DNA of 64,000 nucleotides from Litoreibacter sp039193885 (lineage in GTDB: Bacteria; Pseudomonadota; Alphaproteobacteria; Rhodobacterales; Rhodobacteraceae), in NCBI GenBank assembly GCA_039193885.1, contig JBCCWL010000001.1:310001-374000 (forward strand). The letters are read 5' to 3'. The notes beneath the pieces are model-generated. The model made no database searches, was not told the DNA's origin, and saw nothing but the letters and a program-made list of their open reading frames with translations. How positions within the stretch are numbered: position 1 is the stretch's first letter; each line of letters starts with the position of its first letter. This document shows, piece after piece, positions 7,610-16,566 of this stretch. A program made the translations under genes and the position numbers.

Positions 7610-8849
7610 TCAGCAAACACCAGTCACAATCCTGGGTGCTGGCATCGTCGGCATTTGCACAGCGTTGTCCCTACTGGAACGGGGGGTGCCGGTCACGCTT
7701 GTCGATAAAGGCGAACCCGGGCAGGAAACCTCGATGGGCAATGCAGGCGTCGTGTCGCCTTGGTCGATCATTCCGCAGTCGCTTCCAGGCACGTGGAAAA
7801 GCATCCCCAGACTCATGTTCGGCGGCAGTCGCCCTCTGTCGATCCACCCGCGCATTGCCTTGCAGATGATCCCTTGGGGATTGCGCTTTCTGCGTCAGGG
7901 AAGCGAGAAGCATGTCTGGAGAGCAGCAGAAGCAATGTCGCATCTGTGCGGTCCATCCATTGAGCTTTTCGAAAGACATCTCAAAGGCACTGGCCACGAA
8001 AATCTGATCACTGACAGTATGTATGTGCACGCATTTCGAGATAGCAGCCGAGCCAGCCTTGTTGCCATTGACTATCGCATTCGATCTGAAAAAGGCGCAG
8101 ACTTGGAGCTTGTTGGACAAGACAGACTTGCCGAAATTGAGCCCGCTTTGAGCCCGGAATTTGAGGCTGCAATTCTGATCAAGGGACAGGCGCGGATGCG
8201 ATCCCCTGGACGACTTGGGTCGGTACTGGCGGAAAAGGCACATCAAATGGGAGCAACATTCCGACGATCAACCGTGACCCGCATATCTCGTGCCAACACA
8301 AAAGGATGGAGAATTCAATGCAACGACGAAACGCTCAACGCTGATCGCATCGTTTTGTGCATGGGGGCCTGGAGCCCGAAACTGTTGAAAAGCCTCGGCG
8401 TGTCGGTGCCGCTGTTGACTGAACGCGGGTATAATGTCGAATTTGAAAATCCGGGCGTTGAGATCAACAACTCGGTCATGGACGTCGACGCCAAGGTGGT
8501 AGCCAGCAGCATGGAAAGCGGTGTACGCGTGGCGGGTCAGGCAGAGTTTGCGCCGGTTGATATGCATCCCAACAAACGGCGTCAGAGGCAGCTAACTAAG
8601 GTTGCCCAATCGATCTTTCCCGAACTGCAGACGGAAAGACCGACGTTCTGGATGGGACGGCGACCTTCATTTCCCGACAGTTTACCAGCTCTGGGCACCG
8701 TGGACGGCCATCCGGGCCTCTTCGTAAATTTCGGCCACTCTCACTATGGGCTGATGATGTCGCCGCGTTCCGGCGAGATCATCGCTCAACTTCTATGTGA
8801 AGAGCACCTGAACTTACCGCTGGATGACTACTCGCTGAACAGGTTCTGA
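7596..8849 (+). CDS. DadA-like FAD-dependent amino-acid oxidoreductase
   Basis: A 417-residue flavoprotein of the DAO family. The dinucleotide-binding motif GAGIVG lies at residues 14-19, followed by ETSMGNAGVVSPW, which is characteristic of the D-amino acid dehydrogenase (DadA) branch. The C-terminal part has GMGRRPSFPDSLPALG-like and GHSHYGLMMSP segments that close the FAD site. The family oxidises D-amino acids, or related imino or secondary amines, and passes electrons to the respiratory chain. The ATG overlaps the permease end by 14 bases. Together with the importer and the PLP lyase this suggests a pathway for an exogenous amino acid, possibly a D-enantiomer or sulfonated compound; the substrate is inferred only from context. 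Confidence 0.88.
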   Translation: MSPLDQQTPVTILGAGIVGICTALSLLERGVPVTLVDKGEPGQETSMGNAGVVSPWSIIPQSLPGTWKSIPRLMFGGSRPLSIHPRIALQMIPWGLRFLRQGSEKHVWRAAEAMSHLCGPSIELFERHLKGTGHENLITDSMYVHAFRDSSRASLVAIDYRIRSEKGADLELVGQDRLAEIEPALSPEFEAAILIKGQARMRSPGRLGSVLAEKAHQMGATFRRSTVTRISRANTKGWRIQCNDETLNADRIVLCMGAWSPKLLKSLGVSVPLLTERGYNVEFENPGVEINNSVMDVDAKVVASSMESGVRVAGQAEFAPVDMHPNKRRQRQLTKVAQSIFPELQTERPTFWMGRRPSFPDSLPALGTVDGHPGLFVNFGHSHYGLMMSPRSGEIIAQLLCEEHLNLPLDDYSLNRF

Positions 8850-9155
8850 ACGTTCCGCAAATATCCTCGGCCGACGTCCGCTTTGGGTTCGATCCTATTA
8901 CAAGGGTGCTATTGCAGCGAATGACCGGAACCTGTCTGCTAGGTCAATTTCTGCGCGAGATACCAATGTCCGCTCTGGGCTTACAGCGGCCTTTCGCTGT
9001 AGAATGCTCCAACTTCTGCTTTGCGAGACTTAGGTGCCGTTCGCTGCGACCGCTCCAATGTCTGCTTTTTGTTGTTTTTCAAAAAAGCCGTCTTTCCCTC
9101 TCACGTTGACTACTGTGATTTCGGGTCTTTAGGGTTGGCCGGGTGGGTTCTGGCA
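8850..9155. repeat. Intergenic region with degenerate repeat units
   Basis: No convincing gene. Two diverged copies of a unit of about 32 bases lie at 8991-9023 and 9038-9069; both carry TTCGCTG, then GCTCCAA, then TCTGCTTT. The first resembles the copy at 10044-10078, sharing the 16-base string GTAGAATGCTCCAACT. Just upstream, CCGCT...AGCGG can form a small hairpin near 8969-8988. The region looks like a decayed repeat family rather than coding DNA. Confidence 0.6.
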
Positions 9156-9935
9156 ATGGTCCACCTGTTTTTGGAGCATTTTTTGCGGATATTTAAAGTT
9201 GCTCTAGTGATCTTGGCGATCCCACTTGTCCTTTTCGTCGGTTGGATTGCATGGATGTTTTTCACGTTCGAAGTCTTATACCCACGTCAATACGCAAGGC
9301 TGCAAACCGAAGCCGAGGAATGGAACAGAGAAAACTGGAAAACCGGGACGGCGTTGCGTGTCAGCGTTCAGGTTTCTTCCAGTGAAGCAACTGGTCGGAC
9401 GACTGCGACTGCGACTGCGACACTGGACTGCTACCAGAAGCGATTTGCACGCCCCGGAGGACTCAAGGGACGGCCAGGCGTGCACACAGTCATCCGGCAA
9501 GATGGACCTGCACACCTCATCGTGCCTTTCGGACCGAATGCCGCGCACTATACGCCCTTGCGGGATGTTTGTTCCGATGCGCTGCGCGGATATGTTAATT
9601 GGCGACTGCCACATGTTACGGAGAGCCATTACTATTGGTCGCACATCGTGGCGAATGACCAGTCATTCAATTGTTTTCTGGGTAACGATCCCCGAACGAG
9701 CCAAGGGCAGGTGACCCGCCCGACCTTCATGAATGTCGAAGAGGTGCCCCTGCGCACGCTTATTTCGGCCGATGAATACGAGGCTTTGCCCCATGGGATC
9801 GACAATCCGCACCAACATTCGTCACAAAGCTATTATTGGTGGACCGAAAACGTAGAAACGACATGCTGGCGTTTCAGGTTCGACGACGCCTGCACCCGGA
9901 ACGTGAATGAGATTTGCGGCACGCCGTACCGTTAA
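9156..9935 (+). CDS. Membrane-anchored protein of unknown function
   Basis: I do not recognise this 259-residue protein. A single hydrophobic segment at about residues 10-34 (VALVILAIPLVLFVGWIAWMF) should anchor it in the inner membrane, leaving a large soluble C-terminal part. That part has six cysteines, several in CxxN/FDDxCT-like contexts near the C-terminus, and many aromatic residues, compatible with a disulfide-bonded periplasmic domain. Start 9156 is preferred because the open frame further upstream runs through intergenic repeats. Residues 84-92 are an alternating Thr-Ala run encoded by a hexanucleotide repeat. Both flanks are degenerate repeat regions and neither neighbour is functionally related, so it may be an inserted single-gene unit. 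Confidence 0.65.
   Translation: MVHLFLEHFLRIFKVALVILAIPLVLFVGWIAWMFFTFEVLYPRQYARLQTEAEEWNRENWKTGTALRVSVQVSSSEATGRTTATATATLDCYQKRFARPGGLKGRPGVHTVIRQDGPAHLIVPFGPNAAHYTPLRDVCSDALRGYVNWRLPHVTESHYYWSHIVANDQSFNCFLGNDPRTSQGQVTRPTFMNVEEVPLRTLISADEYEALPHGIDNPHQHSSQSYYWWTENVETTCWRFRFDDACTRNVNEICGTPYR
9401..9421 (+). repeat. Hexanucleotide microsatellite within a gene
   Basis: Three and a half copies of GACTGC lie in frame in the membrane-protein gene and encode alternating Thr and Ala. A change in copy number would add or remove two residues without a frameshift. Confidence 0.7.
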
Positions 9936-10341
9936 CACTTCCTACGCACTGCGCGGTTCAGCAAGCGATAATCCAACATTCGACCCAAGCCAAAGCGGTC
10001 ATTCGCGCACTTTGCCGCATTCGTCACTTTGGGCTCGTGGCCGCCGTTCGCAGTAGAATGCTCCAACTACTGTTTTACGGACGAAGCCGCCTTGTGCAAT
10101 TGCAGCTATTGCCGAAGCAGCATTCTCGTGCACTTGCAAAAACAGACGTGTTGCCGCGCTACAGATTTCGCCAAACCAGCCGTTCGCAAATGTTTGGTTG
10201 GCCCGAGCTAAAGTTCCAGGAGTCGCTGCAAGCCGATCAGACCATCGAAACCCAACACTGAGCGGGCGCTAATCGAATTGAAGCAATGTTCCCCCGCGCA
10301 CCCTCAGACAGGATGGTCTGTTTGCAAATGCAAATCGCGGT
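9936..10341. repeat. Intergenic region with repeat copy, no gene seen
   Basis: This 406-base gap has no convincing gene. At 10044-10078 it carries a further copy of the repeat unit found at 8991-9023, identical over GTAGAATGCTCCAACT (10053-10068) and similar on both sides. Open frames across it are low-complexity read-through with no plausible start site. The copies before and after the orphan gene are in the same orientation. Confidence 0.55.
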
Positions 10342-11244
10342 TCACTCACTCCTTTGCTCCGCTAGAGAGGTTAGAACTTGAGTTGCAAACTTTAGGGCCG
10401 CGACGGGCAGTGTTCTTCCCCGAAGATGGCCAAGAAACAACTCGCCGCCGGAAACATCTCGTTCAGAGATGGGCACGAATGCCATATCCGGTCGCGCCAA
10501 GGCATTTAGCCCAACGGGAATCTGAAACCCAATCCCCTGACCATAGGCCGCGAAATGGCGTACCATATCGAAGCTGTCTGTTTCCAGAACCGGTTCAAGT
10601 TTTCGGCCAAGCCGGGCTGAGGCCTGGTCAAGCAAGACGCGAACTCCGAACTGAGAGGCAGGGAGAATGAGGTCGTATTCCAGACACTCACGCAGCCGAA
10701 GGCTGGTCTGACCCGCCAACGGGTGTGCCGCTGACATGACCGCTATCACAGGCTGATTCACGGCGTGAAGCACCTCAAAATCCACCATATGCGCTGGTTC
10801 AAACACCAAAGCTAAATCGCTGTCAAAATTCACTAGATCGCGTTCGGCCTGGATGCGGTCACGAACGTTCACTGTGAATGTCACATCGGGAAACTCAGCG
10901 CGATACTTGGAAATCTCACGTGGCAGAAAGTACGGTAGAAGCGCTTGTGAGCAAGCGATTTTGACATGGCCCCGGCGAACGCCCGAGAGATCAGCGACCT
11001 GACTATGAACACGGGCCATATCCTGATGCTGAAGCCGAATGTGGTGCAACAACAGCTCGCCTGCCGGATTCAGGCGCATGCCTCTGGGAAGGCGCTCAAA
11101 AATCTCTGAGCCGAATTCTTCTTCGAAAGCCTGAATGCGTCGATTGAGAGCGGAGGCCGTGATGTTCGTGTCTTCCGCCGCTTTGCGGATCGAACCCGAG
11201 CGATGCACAGCTTCGATCATGTCGTAGATGAGGAGATGTCGCAT
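10342..11244 (-). CDS. LysR-family transcriptional regulator
   Basis: A 300-residue LysR protein with an N-terminal helix-turn-helix at about residues 3-60 (SIRKAAEDTNITASALNRRI, IFERLPRGMRL) and a C-terminal co-inducer domain. It is divergent from the ABC transporter-allophanate hydrolase operon, 134 bases apart, and so is the probable local regulator of that operon. The N-terminal domain has Asn-Arg-Arg where many family members have Ser-Ala-Ala at the end of the recognition helix, which marks a distinct subgroup. The inducer is unknown; the transported nitrogen compound is the obvious candidate. Confidence 0.92.
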   Translation of the reverse strand: MRHLLIYDMIEAVHRSGSIRKAAEDTNITASALNRRIQAFEEEFGSEIFERLPRGMRLNPAGELLLHHIRLQHQDMARVHSQVADLSGVRRGHVKIACSQALLPYFLPREISKYRAEFPDVTFTVNVRDRIQAERDLVNFDSDLALVFEPAHMVDFEVLHAVNQPVIAVMSAAHPLAGQTSLRLRECLEYDLILPASQFGVRVLLDQASARLGRKLEPVLETDSFDMVRHFAAYGQGIGFQIPVGLNALARPDMAFVPISERDVSGGELFLGHLRGRTLPVAALKFATQVLTSLAEQRSE

Positions 11245-11378
11245 GATGTCACCGCTTCCGAATGTTGCTAAACTGATGCAAAAAATGCAACGCTATGGTT
11301 CATTCTTAACATTTGTTTGCAGCACTTTGGAATGGCACGGTTTCGGCAAATGCTTCTCTCCGACAAAAAGGACCTGCC
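11245..11378. promoter_or_regulatory. Divergent promoter region, LysR / ABC transporter operon
   Basis: The region holds GTTGC at 11264-11268 and GCAAC at 11287-11291, an interrupted palindrome of the LysR-box kind. Within its right half is TGCA-AAAAA-TGCA (11277-11289). AAAAAGGA supplies the ribosome binding site for the binding protein. The exact promoter cannot be fixed by eye. Confidence 0.4.
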
Positions 11379-13001
11379 ATGACCGACACTTCGCGTAGAA
11401 ACTTCTTGAAACTCACTGGCGGCACAGTCGGTGCCGCAATGCTCCCGTTTCTTAAGACAATGCCAGCACAAGCCCAATCGAATAGCCGGATCGTTGTCGT
11501 TTCGGGCCAGACGATTAACAGTTTGGATCTACATCGCACGGGCACCAACCGTGCGTCCTATCAGGTTGCCGTCAATTGTTATGATCGCCTCGTAAGCTTC
11601 GGGACGAAAGAAGCCCCAGGTGGTGGCTTTTCCTACGATTATTCCGTGATCGAACCAGAGCTGGCCGAAAGTTGGACGATCTCGGACGATGGTCTGACCA
11701 TGACCTTCAAGATCAAGTCTGATGCAACCTTCTGGGACGGTCGCAAGGTGACCGCCATGGACGTGAAGTGGTCGTTCGATCGCGCGGTGTCCGCCGGTGG
11801 CTTCCCCACGGTTCAGATGAAGGCCGGGGGGCTGGAGCGGCCAGAACAATTTGAAGCCGTTGATGAGGAAACCTTCGTCATCAAGCTAGACAAACCGTCC
11901 AAGCTGACATTGCCCGACCTCGCAGTTCCGGTGCCGTTCATCATCAACGCGGAGATCGCCAAGGCCAACGCCACGGACGACGACCCATGGGCGATGGAAT
12001 ACCTGCACACGACACCCGCAGGGTCCGGAGCGTTCAAAGTTGTGCGTTGGGACCAAGGCCAACAGCTTGTCTATGAACGCAACGATGCTTGGACCGGAGG
12101 CGCGCTGCCCAGCTTTGAGCAGGTGATCGTCCGTGAAGTGCCTAGCCCGGCAACGCGTCGCGCGCTGATCGAACGCGGCGATGTGCAGATGTCGTTCAAC
12201 ATTCCGAACAAGGATGCCTCCGAACTGGATACGATGGACGGCGTTGATGTCTATTCAACCCCGATTGAAAACTGCATCCATTGCCTTTGCCCGAATTTCA
12301 GTTTCGAGCCCTTTCAGGACGCAAATGTTCGCAAGGCCCTGGCCTATGCCATTCCCTACGAGGCAATCTTTCAAACCGCCGCCTATGGCCGCGGTGCCCC
12401 GATGTGGGGCGGTGAGGCTGAAATCAACGACATCGCCTGGCCGCGCAAATCTCCCTACATGACCGATATGGCCAAAGCAAAAGAGCATATGGCCGCCTCC
12501 GGCTTTGCGTCGGGCTTCGAAGTGCCCTTGTCAATCAGCCTTGGGCTGGCCGACTGGATGGAACCAACGGCGCTCTTGATGCAAGAGGCCTTTGCCGAGA
12601 TCGGGATCAAGGCTGAGGTTGAGAAAATCCCCGGCGCAAATTGGCGCTCGGCAGCCTTGGTCGAAAAGCGACTGCCGCTGCACCTGGAAAACTTCGGCGG
12701 CTGGCTGAACACGCCTGACTACTATTTCTTCTGGGCCTACAAGAATGGGCACCTGTTCAACTCGTCGAACTATCTCAATGAAGAGATTGAGCAGCTTGTG
12801 GACAATACGCTGCACATTCCGATGGATGACCCAGCCTATGCGCCCAACATCAAGCGTATGTTCGAGATCGCGTTTGAAGACTTGCCTCGGATCCCGCTTT
12901 GGCAGCCGGCACTCAACGTCGCGATGAATGGGGCGGCTGGATATGAGTTCTGGTTCCACCGCCAGCTAGATGTGCGCCCGCTGACAATTGCGACGAGTTA
13001 A
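11379..13001 (+). CDS. Peptide/opine-type ABC transporter substrate-binding protein, Tat-exported
   Basis: A 540-residue binding protein of the SBP_bac_5 (DppA/OppA) family. Residues 5-11 read SRRNFLK, a near-perfect twin-arginine motif, followed by a hydrophobic stretch and an AQA cleavage site at about residue 32, so it is exported folded through Tat. The mature part has the family signatures LAESWTISDDGLTMTFKI and FWDGRKVTAMDVKWSFDR. ATG 11379 is chosen because it gives the complete signal peptide and follows AAAGGACC; the frame is open further upstream. It heads a five-gene operon. The family binds peptides, opines and other small polar compounds; the downstream amidase suggests a urea-like nitrogen compound here. 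Confidence 0.93.
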   Translation: MTDTSRRNFLKLTGGTVGAAMLPFLKTMPAQAQSNSRIVVVSGQTINSLDLHRTGTNRASYQVAVNCYDRLVSFGTKEAPGGGFSYDYSVIEPELAESWTISDDGLTMTFKIKSDATFWDGRKVTAMDVKWSFDRAVSAGGFPTVQMKAGGLERPEQFEAVDEETFVIKLDKPSKLTLPDLAVPVPFIINAEIAKANATDDDPWAMEYLHTTPAGSGAFKVVRWDQGQQLVYERNDAWTGGALPSFEQVIVREVPSPATRRALIERGDVQMSFNIPNKDASELDTMDGVDVYSTPIENCIHCLCPNFSFEPFQDANVRKALAYAIPYEAIFQTAAYGRGAPMWGGEAEINDIAWPRKSPYMTDMAKAKEHMAASGFASGFEVPLSISLGLADWMEPTALLMQEAFAEIGIKAEVEKIPGANWRSAALVEKRLPLHLENFGGWLNTPDYYFFWAYKNGHLFNSSNYLNEEIEQLVDNTLHIPMDDPAYAPNIKRMFEIAFEDLPRIPLWQPALNVAMNGAAGYEFWFHRQLDVRPLTIATS

Positions 13002-14020
13002 TGAACGCACGTTCGAGAATGATCCTGGGCCGTGTGGCCCAGGCGATTCCGGTGATTATGGGTGTCGTGGTGATCTCGTTCCTGCTCACCCGCGCCTTGC
13101 CGGGGGACCCAGCAGCATACTTTGCGGGTCCGGCAGCGGATGAGGCATCGATTGCCGAAATCCGCGAGGCGCTTGGCCTGGACAAGCCGCTTATTCAACA
13201 GTTTTTCTTTTACGTCGGTGATCTGGCGACGGGTGATTTGGGCACCTCTTTGACGACAGGCCAGACGGTCATGTCCGATCTTGCGGCGCGTCTACCGGCA
13301 TCTCTTGAATTGACCCTTGTGGCGCTGATTTTGTCCTGTGCAATTGCAATCCCGTTGGGAGTTTTGGCGGCGACGCGACCGGGCACATGGGTCGATCATC
13401 TCTGCCGTGTCCTGGTAACAGCCGGAGTGTCGATGCCAACCTTCTTTACCGGGATTGTGCTGATTTACGTGTTCTACTACTTGGCAGGCATCGCCCCGTC
13501 GCCGCTTGGGCGGCTTGATTTTATCTATCTTTCGCCGCCACATATCACCGGCTTTTACCTGATTGACGCAACAATCGCAGGCGATTGGGAAACGTGGTTT
13601 GGCGCGCTGAAACAGCTGGTGCTCCCCGCCACAACGCTCGCGCTTTTCACCCTTGCGCCTATTGCCCGGATGACCCGCGCCGCCATGCTGTCGGCGCTTT
13701 CGTCTGACTTTATCCGTACCGCGCGCGCTGCAGGGCTTGGAAGTCGCAAGGTGCTTTTTGGCTATGCGTTCAGAAACGCATTGCTGCCGGTGGTGACCAC
13801 GCTGGGCATGGTCTTTTCCTTCACGCTTGGCGCAAACGTACTGGTCGAAAAGGTCTTTGCCTGGCCCGGTATCGGCTCCTACGCGGTCGAGGCGCTTGTG
13901 GTGTCAGACTACGCCGCCGTACAGGGCTTTGTTTTGGCCATGGCGCTGTTGTTTGTGGTGCTAAACCTCATCATCGACATCGCCTACGCGCTGATCGATC
14001 CCCGTATCGGTTTGAATTGA
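13001..14020 (+). CDS. ABC transporter permease (DppB type)
   Basis: A 339-residue inner-membrane permease of the DppB/OppB type with six predicted helices. The N-terminal helix and the segment RALPGDPAAYFAGP are typical of this subunit. The EAA loop that contacts the ATPase appears as SDFIRTARAAGLGSRKVLFGYA. Its ATG shares a base with the stop of the binding-protein gene (TAATG), so the two are translationally coupled. It pairs with the next gene to form the transmembrane channel of the importer. Confidence 0.94.
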   Translation: MNARSRMILGRVAQAIPVIMGVVVISFLLTRALPGDPAAYFAGPAADEASIAEIREALGLDKPLIQQFFFYVGDLATGDLGTSLTTGQTVMSDLAARLPASLELTLVALILSCAIAIPLGVLAATRPGTWVDHLCRVLVTAGVSMPTFFTGIVLIYVFYYLAGIAPSPLGRLDFIYLSPPHITGFYLIDATIAGDWETWFGALKQLVLPATTLALFTLAPIARMTRAAMLSALSSDFIRTARAAGLGSRKVLFGYAFRNALLPVVTTLGMVFSFTLGANVLVEKVFAWPGIGSYAVEALVVSDYAAVQGFVLAMALLFVVLNLIIDIAYALIDPRIGLN

Positions 14021-14913
14021 TGGCCGACATGACAGCTACTCGACCATCAGACGCCGCCCGGCGCAAAGGCGACACAACGCTTGGACACATCGCTTATGTG
14101 CTTAAGGACAACCCAGTCACGCTGCTGGCCTTCGCGATGCTGGCCTTTTTCTTGGGTTGCGCGTTTTTCGGACCCTCGCTAGTCCCCTACGACCCGCTGG
14201 CCACCAACGCCGCCCGCGCTTTGGACGCGCCAAGCTGGGATCATTGGTTTGGCACCGACAATCTGGGCCGCGACGTCTTCAGCCGGGTCATTGTGGCCAC
14301 GCGCCTCGATCTGACGATTTCGGTCGCGGCTGTGGCACTCAGCTTTGTCATCGGGTCGATCCTCGGTTCAGTTGCAGGCTACTGGGGCGGCTGGCTCGAT
14401 GCTGTCCTCAACCGCTTCCTTGATACAATCATGGCCTTCCCGCTCTTCGTGTTGGCTATGGGCGTTGTGGCGGCTCTGGGTAATACGGTCGAAAACATCA
14501 TCTACGCCACCGCGATCATCAACATCCCTTTCTACGCACGCCTGGTGCGGGCCGAGGTCAACATTCGCCGCAACGCGGGCTTTGCTCAAGCTGCCAAGCT
14601 GGCAGGTAACAGCGACCTGCGTGTGCTTGCGGCGCACATATTTCCCAATGCGTTGCCGCCGATGATGGTGCAGGTCTCGCTCAATCTCGGCTGGGCGATC
14701 TTGAATGCGGCGGGTCTAAGCTTTATCGGTTTGGGCGTGCGGCCCCCGACCCCGGAATGGGGGATTATGGTGGCGGAAGGCGCGAATTTCATCGTCTCGG
14801 GCGAATGGTGGCTCGCCGTATTTCCCGGCCTGTGGCTGATGCTGGCGGTCTTTACCTTCAACCTTCTCGGCGACGGGCTGCGTGACATCGTTGACCCGCG
14901 CAAGAGGACTTGA
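14020..14913 (+). CDS. ABC transporter permease (DppC type)
   Basis: A 297-residue permease of the DppC/OppC type, second half of the channel. It has the N-terminal helix characteristic of the family, the motif HWFGTDNLGRDVFSRV, and an EAA loop ending in NALPP followed by the PPTPEWG motif near the C-terminus. ATG 14020 overlaps the DppB stop as ATGA; a TTG one codon earlier is less likely. It is followed directly by the ATPase gene. Confidence 0.94.
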   Translation: MADMTATRPSDAARRKGDTTLGHIAYVLKDNPVTLLAFAMLAFFLGCAFFGPSLVPYDPLATNAARALDAPSWDHWFGTDNLGRDVFSRVIVATRLDLTISVAAVALSFVIGSILGSVAGYWGGWLDAVLNRFLDTIMAFPLFVLAMGVVAALGNTVENIIYATAIINIPFYARLVRAEVNIRRNAGFAQAAKLAGNSDLRVLAAHIFPNALPPMMVQVSLNLGWAILNAAGLSFIGLGVRPPTPEWGIMVAEGANFIVSGEWWLAVFPGLWLMLAVFTFNLLGDGLRDIVDPRKRT

Positions 14914-14918
14914 GGCCC

Positions 14919-16547
14919 ATGCTAACGATCAAAGATCTCTCCGTCGCATTCAAGACCCGCAAAGGCGAGGTAAACGCTGTGCGCGGGATTTCACTTGATG
15001 TCGGAAAAGGCGAGACGTTGGGCATTGTCGGCGAAAGCGGGTCGGGCAAATCTGTGACGTCATTCGCTTTAATGCGTATCCTGGATGAAGGCGGCGAAAT
15101 CCGCACCGGCGATGTAACATATGGCGGGATCGATCTGCCTGCAGCGTCCGAGAAAGATATGCGCGACATTCGCGGCCGTGAAATATCGATGATCTTTCAA
15201 AACCCGCGGGCGGCTCTGAACCCGATCCGACGCGTTGGGCATCAGGTCGAAGATGTATTGATCTGCCATGCGCAAACCACGCGTCAGGATGCAAAGGCAA
15301 AAGCCATCGCGGCTCTTGAAGCGGTCAAGATCAGCGACGCCGCCGCGCGCTATGAGGCGTATCCGTTTGAGCTGTCGGGCGGGATGTGCCAGCGGATCGT
15401 GATTGCTATCGCGCTGGCTTGCAAACCACATCTGCTAATCGCAGATGAGCCAACAACCGGACTGGATATCACCACGCAAAAGGCAGTCATGGACCTGATC
15501 GGCGATCTCGCAAAACAGCGCGGAATGGGCATGATCCTGATCACCCATGACCTTGGCCTCGCCTCGCAATATTGCGACCGGATCGTGGTCATGAAAGACG
15601 GCCAGATCGTCGAAGAAGGCGCGCCGGGCACGTTGTTCACCGACCCGCAGCACGCCTACACACGCAAGCTTGTGGACGCGACACCGCGTCTTGGGTCGTC
15701 GATCCGCAATCTGTTGCCGCCGGAAATTCGCACCCCGGAGCCCGCGCATACGGTGCACAGCCGTCCTCTTCTTGAGGTGCGCGAACTTGTGAAGACCTAT
15801 CCGGGCAAGGCCGGTCCCGTTCAAGCGGTGACAGGCATCTCTTTTGATATTAAAGCGGGTCAATCGTTGGGTCTGGTGGGCGAAAGCGGCAGCGGCAAAT
15901 CCACGACATCCGAGATGGTTGTGCGCCTGCAGGATCCGACATCTGGCAACATCATGTTTGATGGGCAGGACATTGCCTCCACTCCATCCGCCCGTTTCAT
16001 GCGCCATGCGGTGCGCCGGGATATCCAGATGGTGTTTCAGGATGCAACCGACAGCCTGAACCCCCGGGGCACAGCTGCTTCAGCAATCGCGGAGCCCTTG
16101 GCCCGAATTAATCGCATGCGCGGTGCGAAACTGACGGCGAGGGTGTCTGAACTGGCTGATCTGGTTGGCCTACCGCAACCGCTTCTCAGCCGGTTCCCGC
16201 ACCAGTTGTCCGGCGGACAAAAGGCACGGGTCGGAATTGCCCGCGCCATCGCCCTGGAACCCAAGCTTCTTGTCCTGGATGAGCCCACCGCCGCGCTGGA
16301 TGTGTCCATTCAAGCCATCGTTCTCAATCTGCTGGTAGATCTGCGGGCACAGATGGGCATGTCCTATCTGTTTGTTAGCCATGACCTGAATGTCGTGCGT
16401 CTGCTCTGCGATGAGGTCCTGGTCATGAAACAAGGCGAAATCATCGATCGTGGGCCCGCCGCGACGGTGATGGACAACCCAAGCCATCCCTACACCCGCG
16501 CTTTGATCGAGGCGGCCCCGCAGCCTCCCGAAGCCGTGCCCGCCTGA
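14919..16547 (+). CDS. ABC transporter double ATPase (DppD-DppF fusion type)
   Basis: A 542-residue cytoplasmic protein with two ATPase domains in one chain, replacing the separate DppD and DppF subunits. Each half has a Walker A (GESGSGKS), a signature (LSGGMCQR; LSGGQKAR) and a Walker B (IADEPT; VLDEPT) in order, so both sites look competent. The C-terminal ends of each half carry the oligopeptide-transporter extension that begins near HAYTRKL and HPYTRAL. ATG 14919 is favoured; a TTG at 14910 overlapping the previous stop would add three residues. The gene powers the importer formed by the three preceding genes. Confidence 0.93.
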   Translation: MLTIKDLSVAFKTRKGEVNAVRGISLDVGKGETLGIVGESGSGKSVTSFALMRILDEGGEIRTGDVTYGGIDLPAASEKDMRDIRGREISMIFQNPRAALNPIRRVGHQVEDVLICHAQTTRQDAKAKAIAALEAVKISDAAARYEAYPFELSGGMCQRIVIAIALACKPHLLIADEPTTGLDITTQKAVMDLIGDLAKQRGMGMILITHDLGLASQYCDRIVVMKDGQIVEEGAPGTLFTDPQHAYTRKLVDATPRLGSSIRNLLPPEIRTPEPAHTVHSRPLLEVRELVKTYPGKAGPVQAVTGISFDIKAGQSLGLVGESGSGKSTTSEMVVRLQDPTSGNIMFDGQDIASTPSARFMRHAVRRDIQMVFQDATDSLNPRGTAASAIAEPLARINRMRGAKLTARVSELADLVGLPQPLLSRFPHQLSGGQKARVGIARAIALEPKLLVLDEPTAALDVSIQAIVLNLLVDLRAQMGMSYLFVSHDLNVVRLLCDEVLVMKQGEIIDRGPAATVMDNPSHPYTRALIEAAPQPPEAVPA

Positions 16548-16566
16548 ATTCGGAAAGACCAAGACC

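Noticed and set aside
8906..9109. 67-residue open frame
   Set aside because: It runs through the degenerate repeat units, with no ribosome binding site and no family features.
8991..10078. The repeat units as an active mobile element or attachment sites
   Set aside because: The copies are short and diverged, no recombinase is near, and no target-site duplication is visible; they are recorded only as a degenerate repeat family.
9914..10261. 115-residue open frame
   Set aside because: It begins inside the end of the orphan gene and reads through repeat sequence; composition is not protein-like.
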